Assembly (NCBI GenBank): GCA_944331805.1
Contig: CALVIS010000006.1
Coordinates: forward strand, 1-37,719
Source: an uncultured Bacilli bacterium
Lineage (GTDB): Bacteria; Bacillota_I; Bacilli_A; RF39; UBA660
Length of the DNA: 37,719 nt
Reading direction: 5' to 3'
Below, one piece after another: positions 7,464 through 15,987 of the stretch (position 1 is its first letter; every line of letters begins with the position of its first letter). The notes under the pieces are model-generated. The model did no database searches. It was not told where the DNA came from and saw only the letters and a program-made list of their open reading frames with translations. The translations under genes and the position numbers were made by a program.

Positions 7464-8203
7464 TATTCTTCACCTTCTCCTAAAATTAAGTATGCCACTG
7501 ATATATTATCAGTACCCCCTCGATTATTAGCTTTCCTAATTAGTTTTATAACTTTATCTTCAATATCTCCTTCACCAGTTAAGACTTTCTCAATAGATTC
7601 TTCATCTAACATATTAGTAAGTCCATCACTAGATAAAAGTATAGCATCTATTTCCATATCACAATCAAAGATATCTATATCGATAGGATCATTGGCCCCA
7701 AGTGCTTTCATCAAAACATTTTTCTTAGGATGATCCTTAGCTTCTTCTTCTGTTAACTCACCTGCTGACACTAACAAATTAACTAATGTATGATCATATG
7801 TTACTTTATGTAATTTATTATCTTTCATAACAAAACCTGAGGAGTCCCCAATATTACCAAATAATATATAGTCTTTAGTAATAATTGCCGTAACAAGTGT
7901 TGTTCCCATGCCTTTACTTTCAGGATGAGTTTTCTCATGTCTAAAGATACTATCATTTATTTCATTAACACTATCTCTTAAAAAGTTAACAGCGTCCATC
8001 TTACTCATATTATGGAAGTTTTCATTAAAGTCTTTAGCAAGATGGGTTATAGCAATAGAGGAAGCGACTTCACCTGCAGAATGTCCCCCCATACCATCTG
8101 CAATAGCCATAAGGGTATCGTTATCACTATTGTGTACTATTAGAACACTGTCTTCGTTATGGTCTCTAACCTTTCCTGCATCAGTTAAATAAAACGATTT
8201 CAT
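7463..8203 (-). CDS. prpC: PP2C-type protein phosphatase PrpC
   Basis: Metal-dependent phosphatase that reverses PrkC phosphorylation. At 246 residues it is full length. The PP2C motifs appear in order: DAGKVRDHNEDS, ADGMGGHSAGE (metal-binding Asp-Gly), GMGTTLV, GNIGDSSGF, SSDGLTNM and GGTDNISV. The ATG overlaps the rlmN TGA by 4 bp, with AAGGAGG upstream. It lies between rlmN and prkC, as in Bacillus. Confidence 0.95.
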   Translation of the reverse strand: MKSFYLTDAGKVRDHNEDSVLIVHNSDNDTLMAIADGMGGHSAGEVASSIAITHLAKDFNENFHNMSKMDAVNFLRDSVNEINDSIFRHEKTHPESKGMGTTLVTAIITKDYILFGNIGDSSGFVMKDNKLHKVTYDHTLVNLLVSAGELTEEEAKDHPKKNVLMKALGANDPIDIDIFDCDMEIDAILLSSDGLTNMLDEESIEKVLTGEGDIEDKVIKLIRKANNRGGTDNISVAYLILGEGEE

Positions 8204-9219
8204 ATTTCCTCCTTCTTACTTCTAAGCTGTCCACAAGCAGCACTAATAGTACCACCAAATTCTCGCCTAATTGTAACTGTAATATTGTTTTTCTTTAGTA
8301 TATCATAAAACTTAGCAATTGTTAAAGGTTTACTTCGCCTATACTGTAAAGCATCTGTTTCATTATATGGTATTAAATTAACATAGCAGTTTATTCCTTT
8401 AAGTAAATGAACAAGTTCTAAAGCATGTTCTTCTTTATCATTAACACCATCTAACATAATATATTCAAAGGTTACTCTTCTATTTGTTTTTTCTAAGTAT
8501 ACTTTAATGGCATTTATTAAATCTTTTAGAGGATATACTTTAGCGATAGGCATTATCTCTTTTCTTAATTTATCATTTGGAGCATGTAAGCTAATAGCAA
8601 GATTTACTTGATATGGGAAATTAGCAAACTCTAGTATTTTAGGAACAAGTCCACAAGTTGATACTGTTATATGTCTTGCCCCTATATTAAGACCTTTAGG
8701 ATGATTTATTATTCTAATAAAGTTACAAATATTATCATAGTTATCAAATGGCTCTCCTATTCCCATAATAACTACATGGCTTATTCTAAGGTTAGATTCA
8801 TCTTCTACTTTAAGTATTTGCTCTACCATTTCTCCTGTAGTTAAATTACGTACTTTCTTACGTCTACCTGACTCACAAAATTTACATCCCATATTACATC
8901 CTACTTGGCTAGAAATACAAAGACTATTACCATAATCATGGTTCATAAGTACCGCTTCTATATGTTCGTTATCATTAAGTTTAAATAAGTACTTTCTAAC
9001 ATCTTTCGCCTTCTCTACTGTAACTATCTCTATATTAGAAATAATAAAGTCTTTACTTAGCCTTTCTCTTGTTTCTTTCTTTATATTAGTCGCTTCACTA
9101 AAAGAAGTAATCCTCTTATTATAAAGCCAAGAGAAAAGTTCTGTGGCATAATATTTTTTCTCACCTATTTTTAGAAAGTATTCTGTTAATTCATCTATAG
9201 TTAAATCATATATACTCAT
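8200..9219 (-). CDS. rlmN: Dual-specificity 23S rRNA/tRNA adenine C2-methyltransferase RlmN
   Basis: Radical-SAM enzyme that methylates C2 of A2503 in 23S rRNA and A37 of some tRNAs. The radical-SAM cluster motif is C-x3-C-x2-C in QVGCNMGCKFCESG. The C-terminal methyl-carrying cysteine is in TISAACGQL. MGIGEPFDNYDN is the GGEPL-like family signature, and RRVTFEYIMLDGVND is also characteristic. The length of 339 residues is typical. The ATG follows AGAGGTGAG. The upstream gap contains no promoter clear enough to annotate. It is the first gene of the rlmN-prpC-prkC-rsgA-rpe unit. Confidence 0.95.
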   Translation of the reverse strand: MSIYDLTIDELTEYFLKIGEKKYYATELFSWLYNKRITSFSEATNIKKETRERLSKDFIISNIEIVTVEKAKDVRKYLFKLNDNEHIEAVLMNHDYGNSLCISSQVGCNMGCKFCESGRRKKVRNLTTGEMVEQILKVEDESNLRISHVVIMGIGEPFDNYDNICNFIRIINHPKGLNIGARHITVSTCGLVPKILEFANFPYQVNLAISLHAPNDKLRKEIMPIAKVYPLKDLINAIKVYLEKTNRRVTFEYIMLDGVNDKEEHALELVHLLKGINCYVNLIPYNETDALQYRRSKPLTIAKFYDILKKNNITVTIRREFGGTISAACGQLRSKKEEI

Positions 9220-9272
9220 AACTCACCTCTACAACTACATATATTATACATTAAAAGTTAAATAAATACATC

Positions 9273-9303
9273 AAAAAACTGATAAAATGTATCTATCAGT
9301 TTT
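9273..9303 (-). terminator. Terminator of the second Rpn-type gene
   Basis: The 10-bp perfect stem AAAACTGATA / TATCAGTTTT (9275-9284 with 9294-9303) is followed by a T run on the minus strand, 8 bp after the stop codon at 9311. Confidence 0.85.
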
Positions 9304-9310
9304 GTAATAT

Positions 9311-10162
9311 TTAATTAGTTAAGTTCTCTAACTCTTCTATACTTAACCCAGTAACCTTTATTATATCTTCTTTGGGTGTACCTATATTAAGAAGATTCTT
9401 AGCAATTTCTATTTTTTCTGCCTTAACACCAGCTTCCTTACCAGCATCATAACCATCATCATAGCCATCAAGTCTTGCTGAGTTTATTTCTTTTCTTCTC
9501 ATCTTTTCAGCATCATAAAGGACTCTAAACTCATCATTTTCACTTAATCTTTCTAGTTCTTCCACTACTTTCAAAGCCTCCTCATTACCATTAGCAATAT
9601 CTCTCATCTCTTCAAAAGACTCTGCTCTAAACATTGCTAAATATGTTTCTTTCTCGTTACTACCATTATAACGAACATTTTCAAGACTTGCAAGATATAT
9701 GTCATAAATTTTTATTTCATCTATTACATCATTATATTTTTCATTTATTAAATCATATCCAACACTAATCGCTTCTTTATCATTTTTATATTTAGAATTA
9801 TTAAAGTTAATAAGAATAGTACGCATTTTTTTAAAATCTTCTCCTTCTACTAGTCCTCCACCAGCTATACTAAAGAGATACATTCTGTTTTTAATCAAGA
9901 CTCTTTCTGATACATCTTTATTCATTTCTATTATAATAAAATCTCTATTTTTCTTTAATAAGATATCTAGTCTATAATCTCTTGCAATATTTCCACTATT
10001 TATCTCATTATCATATAATTCATACCCCTCTAAATCCAATTTAGAATAATATTTAATTACTTTTTCATAAAAGAATCTACTATCTTCATCTTTAAACATT
10101 CTTTTAAATGTTGTGTCAGATAAAAGTGTAAAGAACTCTTTTTTCTTTTCTTCTTTTTGCAT
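9311..10162 (-). CDS. Rpn-type PD-(D/E)XK nuclease family protein (PDDEXK_2)
   Basis: A 283-residue protein that is a clearer family member than the one at 14-1033. The N-terminal DTTFKRMFKD leads to the catalytic core YRLDILLKKNRDFIIIEMN (Asp, then E-x-N on the next strand), followed by RMYLFSIAGGG. A linker (LDGYDDGYDAGKEAG) and the C-terminal module AKNLLNIGTPKEDIIKVTGLS are shared with the first copy. The ATG at 10162 follows TTGGAGG; the upstream TTG lies inside that site. It separates the rlmN unit from the sigma/spoVA unit and has its own terminator and a conserved 5' flank, so it looks like a self-contained insertion. It may act in recombination or phage defence, by analogy with studied Rpn proteins. 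Confidence 0.8.
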   Translation of the reverse strand: MQKEEKKKEFFTLLSDTTFKRMFKDEDSRFFYEKVIKYYSKLDLEGYELYDNEINSGNIARDYRLDILLKKNRDFIIIEMNKDVSERVLIKNRMYLFSIAGGGLVEGEDFKKMRTILINFNNSKYKNDKEAISVGYDLINEKYNDVIDEIKIYDIYLASLENVRYNGSNEKETYLAMFRAESFEEMRDIANGNEEALKVVEELERLSENDEFRVLYDAEKMRRKEINSARLDGYDDGYDAGKEAGVKAEKIEIAKNLLNIGTPKEDIIKVTGLSIEELENLTN

Positions 10163-10230
10163 TAATACCTCCAATAATTTTTAATATTTCTACGTAGATG
10201 TTTACAACTCTAGCATGGAAGGAAAATTAA

Positions 10231-10343
10231 TGCAAAAAGAGGATTTTGCAAATTCACTACAAAAACAAGGGTCAATTTAATAAATTCACCAGGGAAAAAT
10301 GCAAAATTGGCCCTAGAAATTAGGACCAATTTACAAAATTCAT
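10231..10343. repeat. Rpn 5'-flank repeat, copy B
   Basis: This 113-bp stretch lies between the second Rpn-type start and the sigma-factor stop and aligns with 1078-1188. Shared blocks in order are TGCAAAAAG, AAATTCA, TCAATTTAATA, AGGGAAA and CAATTTACAAAATTCA. It also holds a short inverted repeat (TTGGCCCTAG / CTAATTTC region). It ends 7 bp before the sigma-factor stop codon at 10350. Confidence 0.6.
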
Positions 10344-10349
10344 ACTTTT

Positions 10350-10994
10350 TTAAGAAATTTTAGTTCTAATCTTTTCTAATATCTTACTCTCCTTTCTACT
10401 TACTTGAACTTGAGACATACCAAGAGACTCTGCTGTTTCTTTTTGGGTCATATCTTGATAGTATCTTGACATTATTAATTCTCTTTCACTTTCTTCAAGT
10501 CCATTAATCGCTTCTTTTAAGTCTAATACTCCTACATCATAACCTTTTTCAATAAGAGCGATTTTATTATATAAATTATAGTCATCATCTAAATAACTAT
10601 TATCTAGACTATAGGGAGTTGTAACAGCATTCATAACACTTACTATTTTTTCTTCAGGCTCTCCTAGCATATAAGAAATTTCAAAAGTAGTAGGTTCTCT
10701 TCCTAAGTTTTGAGATAAATATTCTCTTGTTTCTTTAATTTCTTTACTTAATTTATAAGTATCAGTTGAGACATGAATCCCATAATCATTATTTATGGCT
10801 TTTAAGACCTCTCCTTTTATCCACAAATAAGCATAATCTGTAAAGCTTGTCTCTCTTTTTGCATCATACTTTTGTAATGCTGTTTGTAATCCTAACATTC
10901 CTGCTTGAAATAAATCATCATAATCACTTCTAAAATTATACTTACTAGTAATATTCTTAACTAAACCAACATATCTTAAAGCTTCTTCTGTCAT
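10350..10994 (-). CDS. SigF/SigG-type RNA polymerase sigma factor
   Basis: A 214-residue sigma-70 family protein. Region 2 is seen in DDLFQAGMLGLQTALQKYD and FTDYAYLWIKGEVLKAI. Region 3 starts LSQNLGREPTTFEI. Region 4 ends with the helix-turn-helix MTQKETAESLGMSQVQVSR. The SQVQVSRKESKILEKI ending is closest to SigF in my memory, but SigG and SigB share it. The N-terminus is shorter than in Bacillus SigF. Next to spoVA genes, as sigF is in Bacillus, it probably directs forespore transcription. No anti-sigma gene (spoIIAB-like) is present in the window. A Spo0A box lies 57 bp before the ATG, which follows AAGGAT. Confidence 0.75.
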   Translation of the reverse strand: MTEEALRYVGLVKNITSKYNFRSDYDDLFQAGMLGLQTALQKYDAKRETSFTDYAYLWIKGEVLKAINNDYGIHVSTDTYKLSKEIKETREYLSQNLGREPTTFEISYMLGEPEEKIVSVMNAVTTPYSLDNSYLDDDYNLYNKIALIEKGYDVGVLDLKEAINGLEESERELIMSRYYQDMTQKETAESLGMSQVQVSRKESKILEKIRTKIS

Positions 10995-11050
10995 AGTATC
11001 TATCCTTTCTTGTCTTAAGAATAAATAAAATTTACTTAATTAACAAGGCT

Positions 11051-11057
11051 TTCGACA
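11051..11057 (-). promoter_or_regulatory. Spo0A box upstream of the sigma-factor gene
   Basis: Exact TGTCGAA on the minus strand, 57 bp before the sigma-factor ATG. It is followed by TTGTTA and, 17 bp later, TATTCT as a weak promoter. In Bacillus the spoIIA (sigF) operon is Spo0A-activated, so the placement makes sense. Confidence 0.5.
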
Positions 11058-11073
11058 GAAGTAGTTATTAATT

Positions 11074-12168
11074 TCAACCTACAAAATTCGCAAAGATTAA
11101 CGTTTTAAACAAAATACCAAATATTCCTCTTGTAAGAGACTTAGTTTTACCTTTATGTACTTTACTTTTAGGATAATCACTACAATCAAAAGTAATATCT
11201 ATATTTTCTTTAAAATCTTGATATTTAATAGTTAAAATAGTTTTAGAACAAGTATTAGAATAGTTAAACTCTAACTTACTAAGAGGAATAGTGCTTTCCT
11301 TTATTACCTTAGATAAATCTAAGTAATTAGAGAGTGTTATATCATCATATACTTCTATTGTCTCCTTTCTATATAGATAATACTTATTAATAGTATCTAT
11401 AACTTTATAACCATTATGAACTGAAGTATCAGTTATATTATCATCTTTATAACACTTATAATACTTCTTACGGTAACGATATAACTTTTCTTTAGAAATA
11501 ACTTTTATATAAAATTTATCTTCTATATTAGATTTACTTAAGACTTTTTCATCATAAAGAGTTTTTGTTAAATAATTTATTAACTTAAGTTTTATCTTAC
11601 TATAGCCTTTTTTAGTTATAGTTATTTTATCTTTAATATAATTAGAGTTTTCTATTATAAAGCTTCCTTTTCTATCTCCTTGATTTAAAAAGCATGTTAC
11701 TTCTAACTCTAGAAACTCAGGACTATATTTTTTAGATAATTTAATATTGTAGTTATTACCTTCATAAATAGTTTTATCTTTATACTTTAAAGTTATCTTT
11801 GTAATTAAGAGATTATCTATATTACTAATAGTTAAGTTATCTATTTTCTTTAATTCTTTATAATAATAGATAGTTTTAATATCTTCATCTAGTCTTTTAT
11901 CATTAAGTTTTTCTTTACTATAGTTAGTATATTCTCCATAAGTTACTTCATTACTTTTAAGAGGATATTCAAGATTACATTCTTCTAAATATTTAAACTC
12001 TTTATCTATCTTTTCCTGTTTATAGTAAGTAACTTTCTCTATTTTCTCATTATCCTTAGCTTGATAATTAGCATTAACTTCTCCTACCTTTAGATAAGGT
12101 GTAGTTATGGTTTGGGCAGAAACATTTGCCCAAGAAAAAAATAATAATAGTATTAAGAGTATCTTCAT
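11074..12168 (-). CDS. Secreted protein of unknown function between spoVAE and the sigma gene
   Basis: I do not recognise this 364-residue protein. It has a clear signal peptide (MKILLILLLFFSWANVSAQ, likely cleavage after VSA) and no later strong membrane segment, apart from a mildly hydrophobic end (GIFGILFKTLIFANFVG). The body is rich in Lys, Tyr, Ile and Asp and looks beta-strand rich; it has four or five scattered cysteines. It starts 34 bp after the spoVAE stop and probably belongs to the spoVA transcript, which would place it in the forespore with export across the inner forespore membrane. That location is inference from position only. Confidence 0.7.
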   Translation of the reverse strand: MKILLILLLFFSWANVSAQTITTPYLKVGEVNANYQAKDNEKIEKVTYYKQEKIDKEFKYLEECNLEYPLKSNEVTYGEYTNYSKEKLNDKRLDEDIKTIYYYKELKKIDNLTISNIDNLLITKITLKYKDKTIYEGNNYNIKLSKKYSPEFLELEVTCFLNQGDRKGSFIIENSNYIKDKITITKKGYSKIKLKLINYLTKTLYDEKVLSKSNIEDKFYIKVISKEKLYRYRKKYYKCYKDDNITDTSVHNGYKVIDTINKYYLYRKETIEVYDDITLSNYLDLSKVIKESTIPLSKLEFNYSNTCSKTILTIKYQDFKENIDITFDCSDYPKSKVHKGKTKSLTRGIFGILFKTLIFANFVG

Positions 12169-12202
12169 AATTAGTACCTCCTACTATTATTATTTACTAT
12201 TT

Positions 12203-12553
12203 CTAATCTTTTGCTTTAAAAATTAAAGTAAAGACAAAGGTAAAGATAATCGCTGCTGTTATTCCGGCGGCAGTAAGATCAAAGATGCCCATTAACAAAC
12301 CTATTATGCCATGAGATTCAGCGGCAAGTAAGGCTCCATGAATTAGAGAATGACCAAAGCTTGTAATAGGAAGTAAGGCTCCTCCTCCTACTTTTGCAAT
12401 AAAGAAGTCATAGATAGAAAAGGCATCAAGGGCTGAACCTACACATACAAAGATAGCGGTTATATGGCCTGGAGTTAGTTTAGTATTATCAAGTATTAAC
12501 TCTGCGATTAAACAAACTATTCCACAGAATAAAAATGAATTAATAAAATACAT
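12203..12553 (-). CDS. spoVAE: Stage V sporulation protein AE
   Basis: A 116-residue membrane protein of the SpoVA dipicolinic-acid channel in the inner spore membrane. It is highly hydrophobic with about four segments. Visible family signatures are LTPGHITAIFVCVGSALD and GGGALLPITSFGHSLIHGA. The PITSFGHSL block is also present in SpoVAC here as PITGFAHSM, showing that the two are related. The ATG at 12553 is preceded by TTTGGAGG and overlaps the spoVAD stop by one base; the ATG farther upstream overlaps the ribosome binding site. Confidence 0.92.
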   Translation of the reverse strand: MYFINSFLFCGIVCLIAELILDNTKLTPGHITAIFVCVGSALDAFSIYDFFIAKVGGGALLPITSFGHSLIHGALLAAESHGIIGLLMGIFDLTAAGITAAIIFTFVFTLIFKAKD

Positions 12554-13548
12554 TATATCGCCTCCAAACATATTAAATTGGCAATAGATAGAATATTTTC
12601 TTTTTGATAAAGCATTATTGGAGAAAATAAGGCTCCTGTTGCGATTAGTAAGACTTTCTTATATTTGTTATTCATAAGGTCTTTTAATATAGTACTATAA
12701 TTAACTAAAGCAGAACATACAGGACCACTTCCTCCTGCCATTACTTCTTTTTGTTCTTCTAAATCATAGAGCATTGTTCCACAGTCATTATAGTTTTTAG
12801 ATAAATCTATATTATATTCATTAAGCATTAAGTCTTTTAGTATTTCTTTACCATATTTACCTAAGTCTCCTGTTAATATTAAATCATAGTCACTTGCCTT
12901 AGTATTAGTTTCTGTTAAGTACTTATAAAGGGTATCTGCTGCTGCTCCTGCCATAGCGGCTCCCATATTAAAAGCATCTTTTTGATTAAAATCTACTATT
13001 GTTCCAATAAGTCCATTAACAACTCTTATTTTACTAGGTTTATTAGATAAAAGTGCACTAGCACCACCTGTGGCCGTAAAAGTAGCAGTTTCTGGTTTAG
13101 GAGAACCATATTCTGTAGGATTTCTAAATTGCTTTTCACTTGACATATTATGAGATGAACAAGATATTAAAGCATTATTTACTTTACCACTGTCGATAAA
13201 AGTTGCTCCTATTAATAAGCCTTCTATACTAGTAGCACATGCTGTATAAATACCAAGAAAAGGACTTTTTAGATTTAAGGCTCCATAGCATGATGATGTT
13301 ATTTGATTTAAGAGATCACCTGCAATTACTAAATCAATATCTTTAGAAGTTAGTTTAGTCTTTTTAAGTAATATTTTAATACTATCTTCAAGTAATCTAA
13401 TCTCGGCTTTTTCAAAAGACTTTTCTTTACAATATAAGTCATCAGTATATTTCTTATCAAAGTTTTTAGATAAAGGACCTTTCGCTTCATAAGGACCACA
13501 GACTGTACTAGCATTATCTAAATAAACATTTCTAAAATTTAATATCAT
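12553..13548 (-). CDS. spoVAD: Stage V sporulation protein AD
   Basis: SpoVAD has a thiolase-like fold and binds dipicolinic acid during its uptake into the developing spore. At 331 residues it is full length. Family features are NVYLDNASTVCGPYEAKGPL near the start, the thiolase-like YGALNLKSPFLGIYTACATSIEGL, GGASALLSNKP and VMAGGSGPVCSALVNYS. The ATG at 13548 follows GGGAGGTG and overlaps the spoVAC TGA by 4 bp. The spoVAC-D-E order is conserved across spore formers. Confidence 0.95.
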   Translation of the reverse strand: MILNFRNVYLDNASTVCGPYEAKGPLSKNFDKKYTDDLYCKEKSFEKAEIRLLEDSIKILLKKTKLTSKDIDLVIAGDLLNQITSSCYGALNLKSPFLGIYTACATSIEGLLIGATFIDSGKVNNALISCSSHNMSSEKQFRNPTEYGSPKPETATFTATGGASALLSNKPSKIRVVNGLIGTIVDFNQKDAFNMGAAMAGAAADTLYKYLTETNTKASDYDLILTGDLGKYGKEILKDLMLNEYNIDLSKNYNDCGTMLYDLEEQKEVMAGGSGPVCSALVNYSTILKDLMNNKYKKVLLIATGALFSPIMLYQKENILSIANLICLEAI

Positions 13549-13988
13549 GATAACACCTCCCATATATATCTAATAAGACCGAAGAACCATGCAGACACTA
13601 CTCCATAAAAGATAACAGAACCTGCAAGTTTAAAGACATTACTACCCACTCCATAGATAGGTCCTTCATTCTTATAATCTAGGGCAGCACTTGTCATAGA
13701 ATGAGCGAAACCTGTTATTGGTATTAAAAGCCCTGCTTTTGCTTTTGCAACTAACTTATCAAAGAAACCTAAGGCAGTGAAAAGTGATGCAAAGAAGATA
13801 AAAGTTATAATCATATAAGTAGAAGCATCATTTCTAGATACATCAAATAACATTATATAAATTCTTATTAAACTTTCTCCAAGTAAGCCCATTAGTCCTC
13901 CTACTATAAATGCTGTTAAAGCATATTTAACTTTATTTTCTTTAGGAGTATGTTTTTTTACTAAAGTTTCATATTTTTTATTAGTCAT
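13545..13988 (-). CDS. spoVAC: Stage V sporulation protein AC
   Basis: A 147-residue membrane protein, thought to form the mechanosensitive channel part of the SpoVA complex. A basic N-terminus (KKYETLVKKHTPKENK) precedes about four hydrophobic segments and the AKAGLLIPITGFAHSMTSAALDYKNEG signature. The ATG follows AGGTGAT. It is the first gene of the spoVA unit; spoVAA, AB and AF are not in this window, which fits the smaller spoVAC-D-E sets of many non-Bacillus spore formers. Confidence 0.95.
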   Translation of the reverse strand: MTNKKYETLVKKHTPKENKVKYALTAFIVGGLMGLLGESLIRIYIMLFDVSRNDASTYMIITFIFFASLFTALGFFDKLVAKAKAGLLIPITGFAHSMTSAALDYKNEGPIYGVGSNVFKLAGSVIFYGVVSAWFFGLIRYIWEVLS

Positions 13989-14006
13989 ATTATTATCACC
14001 TAATAA

Positions 14007-14035
14007 TATAGTGTTCTAAAAAAATATAATTATAC
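14007..14035 (-). promoter_or_regulatory. Candidate forespore (sigma-G/F type) promoter of the spoVA unit
   Basis: GTATA (14035-14031) and CACTATA (14013-14007) are separated by 17 bp on the minus strand. This is close to the Bacillus sigma-G pattern (G-Y-A-T-A, then C-A-T-N-H-T-A). The start point would fall almost on the AGGTGAT ribosome binding site, which leaves a very short leader and lowers confidence. Confidence 0.4.
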
Positions 14036-14064
14036 AAAAAAGAAGAGAAAGTTTAATCTCTTCC
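14036..14064 (-). terminator. Terminator of the 14065-15909 gene
   Basis: GAAGAGA (14042-14048) pairs with TCTCTTC (14057-14063) across an 8-nt loop. On the minus strand it is followed by six T. It starts directly after the stop codon and abuts the -35 of the spoVA promoter. Confidence 0.85.
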
Positions 14065-15909
14065 TTAGCTTGCAAGTTCAATTTCAAATGGATTTTGAAT
14101 GGTCCCATCACCCGAGGTTATGATAATATTTTGTTTTAGATTTACGGAAGGTAAAATAGAATTTTCCAAAAAAATTTCATTGTAAATTACATTACCGCTA
14201 GTATCTAAATTATATATCCCAAACAGACTAGCATAAGACAACAAAGAGTATTTAGTATTATTTCCATATCCATAAAATTGACCAGCCATTAATTCTCCAT
14301 ATCTTAGTAACCCTACTTTTGCTTCAGTACTTGTTGTATAATTTGACATATTTAAATCAGTATATTTTGCATATTTATATGAAGCGTTTTGTATTCTTCC
14401 TAAATACCAAATAGTACTATCTTCTATCATTTCTACTTGTTCACTAGTCAAATAAACATCACTATTTAAATATTCGCCATTTAGAAAACTTCCTATTGTA
14501 TTAGAACTAGAATAAGATGATGTGTCTCCAAAAGATATGGTTTTAAATGTACTATTCTCTTTTAACGGTTCAGAACTTATTATTTTAGTCAATCCTTCTG
14601 TTTCATGGCTTACTATCCTATATAGATTGTTTTCTCCTGTTCCAAAAGTTATATATTCCCCACTATATCTTGTATTTAATAGTGTTCCTTCTAGATTAAT
14701 ATCATTATCACCTTCTAATCTATAAGGATTTTCTGCACTTCCATCGCCATCTACTATCTTTATTGCTGGTTTTAAATTTATTGATGGTCTTATACCATGA
14801 GCAAAATATGAATTTACATCTGTATTAATATTTTCACTACTACTATTTATTTCATAATTACGAACAGTTGATGCTGTATATGGTGTCATCATCCACCAAC
14901 TAAGTCCATTATTTAAATAACTATTATAAATTGCTACACCACTACTACTCATTTTAAATTCATAAATATTTAAAAGTCCTACTGGATCCTCAACTATTGA
15001 CTCTTCATCAGCAGGTCTTGTTACTTCGCTTAAATTCCTATCATCTAACATTGCATTCCATCTACTATCCATCTTGATAAACTTATCTGGCTCTCTTAAA
15101 TTATATAGAAAACCATCTACTGTCGTATCATTTAACCAGGCTTCCATGTAACTTCCTTCAAAAGCACTACTATCATTATCATATGATATTGAACTTATAT
15201 TCCATTGTGTCACTAACTTTACACTATTATCACTAGGATCTATACTTACTACTCTCCATAATTTACCAGAATACCAAATGTAATTGTAAGGATTGCTTCC
15301 CGTTACAAAGGTCTGTTCAGAATCTTCATAATTTAATCTATTCATGATATCATCGTCTATTACTTCTTTAACTGTCCCTGTTGATGTTATCTTTCTTAGT
15401 AAATGTCCATCACTTGGTAAATCTAAGTCATTATAATCTAGTCCTACATTCACTCCTAATTCTATACTTATTTCACTTTCTGTAGTATTAGCAACTCTCA
15501 CTATATATGTATTACTACTTCCTGTTGTGTCTACTTTCTCTAAGTTTACTCCTGTACTAGATGGTGGAGTATTTACTCCTTCTTTTTCTATATATCCTAT
15601 ATCTACTCCATCTGCTAAGTCTCCTACATAATAAAAGTTAAATCTTCCTACTCTATTATTAGGGTTAGATAAAGTTACTATAAAGTCTTTTCTACTATTA
15701 GATGGTACTGTTAAAGTATTTGTTTCTTTATCATCCACTAATAACTTATAAGTTAAATTGCCTGTTACTATACTTATGGCATTTTCTTTTTCTTTTGTTA
15801 CTGTAAACATTGCATAAGAGAAATATCCTCCTAATATTAATAGAGTTATTATTATCATTATTATCATATATATCTTACTAAAACTTGTTTCTAATAATAA
15901 TCTTTTCAT
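14065..15909 (-). CDS. SipW/TasA-type signal protein with two DUF6273-like domains
   Basis: A 614-residue exported protein. A long N-terminal hydrophobic segment (IIMIIITLLILGGYFSYAMF) is followed by a TasA/camelysin-like stretch (SIVTGNLTYKLLVD, then KDFIVTLSNPNN). Two related modules follow, resembling DUF6273 domains. The first runs YIWYSGKLWRVV, WWMMTP, GIRPSINLKPAIKIVDGDGSAENPYRL. The second runs NLYRIVS, LPSVNLKQNIIITSGDGTIQNPFEI. The same ending occurs in the next gene (RPTVMLNNNVMIKSGNGSESNPYIL). ATG 15909 is chosen for its GAAAGGAAGG site; the upstream ATG at 15954 lies in the attenuator hairpin. The SipW-type head and the leader are shared with the 1393-3183 gene. A surface-matrix role is inference. 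Confidence 0.65.
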   Translation of the reverse strand: MKRLLLETSFSKIYMIIMIIITLLILGGYFSYAMFTVTKEKENAISIVTGNLTYKLLVDDKETNTLTVPSNSRKDFIVTLSNPNNRVGRFNFYYVGDLADGVDIGYIEKEGVNTPPSSTGVNLEKVDTTGSSNTYIVRVANTTESEISIELGVNVGLDYNDLDLPSDGHLLRKITSTGTVKEVIDDDIMNRLNYEDSEQTFVTGSNPYNYIWYSGKLWRVVSIDPSDNSVKLVTQWNISSISYDNDSSAFEGSYMEAWLNDTTVDGFLYNLREPDKFIKMDSRWNAMLDDRNLSEVTRPADEESIVEDPVGLLNIYEFKMSSSGVAIYNSYLNNGLSWWMMTPYTASTVRNYEINSSSENINTDVNSYFAHGIRPSINLKPAIKIVDGDGSAENPYRLEGDNDINLEGTLLNTRYSGEYITFGTGENNLYRIVSHETEGLTKIISSEPLKENSTFKTISFGDTSSYSSSNTIGSFLNGEYLNSDVYLTSEQVEMIEDSTIWYLGRIQNASYKYAKYTDLNMSNYTTSTEAKVGLLRYGELMAGQFYGYGNNTKYSLLSYASLFGIYNLDTSGNVIYNEIFLENSILPSVNLKQNIIITSGDGTIQNPFEIELAS

Positions 15910-15914
15910 ATTTA

Positions 15915-15987
15915 CCTTCCTTTCATTATTACATGCAAAAAAGAATAAAATCATCCTCTATTCTCTTAAGTCATAATGAAAGAAAGT
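15915..15987 (-). promoter_or_regulatory. Nested leader hairpins covering the Shine-Dalgarno (copy 2)
   Basis: The inner hairpin pairs AGAATAGA (15964-15957) with TTTATTCT (15949-15942) across a 7-nt loop and is followed by six T. The outer stem pairs CTTTCTTTCATTAT (15986-15973) with ATAATGAAAGGAAG (15929-15916): 14 consecutive positions with one G-U. It covers the GAAAGGAAGG ribosome binding site. Copy 1 folds the same way with several substitutions. Confidence 0.65.

Noticed and set aside
8200-8203. TGA read as tryptophan (Mollicutes code)
   Set aside because: Several ATGA overlaps use TGA as the stop of full-length conserved proteins, and Trp is encoded by TGG.
15910-15954. Upstream ATG extending the second surface protein by 15 residues
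   Set aside because: It lies in the attenuator hairpin without a ribosome binding site; the ATG at 15909 has GAAAGGAAGG and a proper signal-peptide start.
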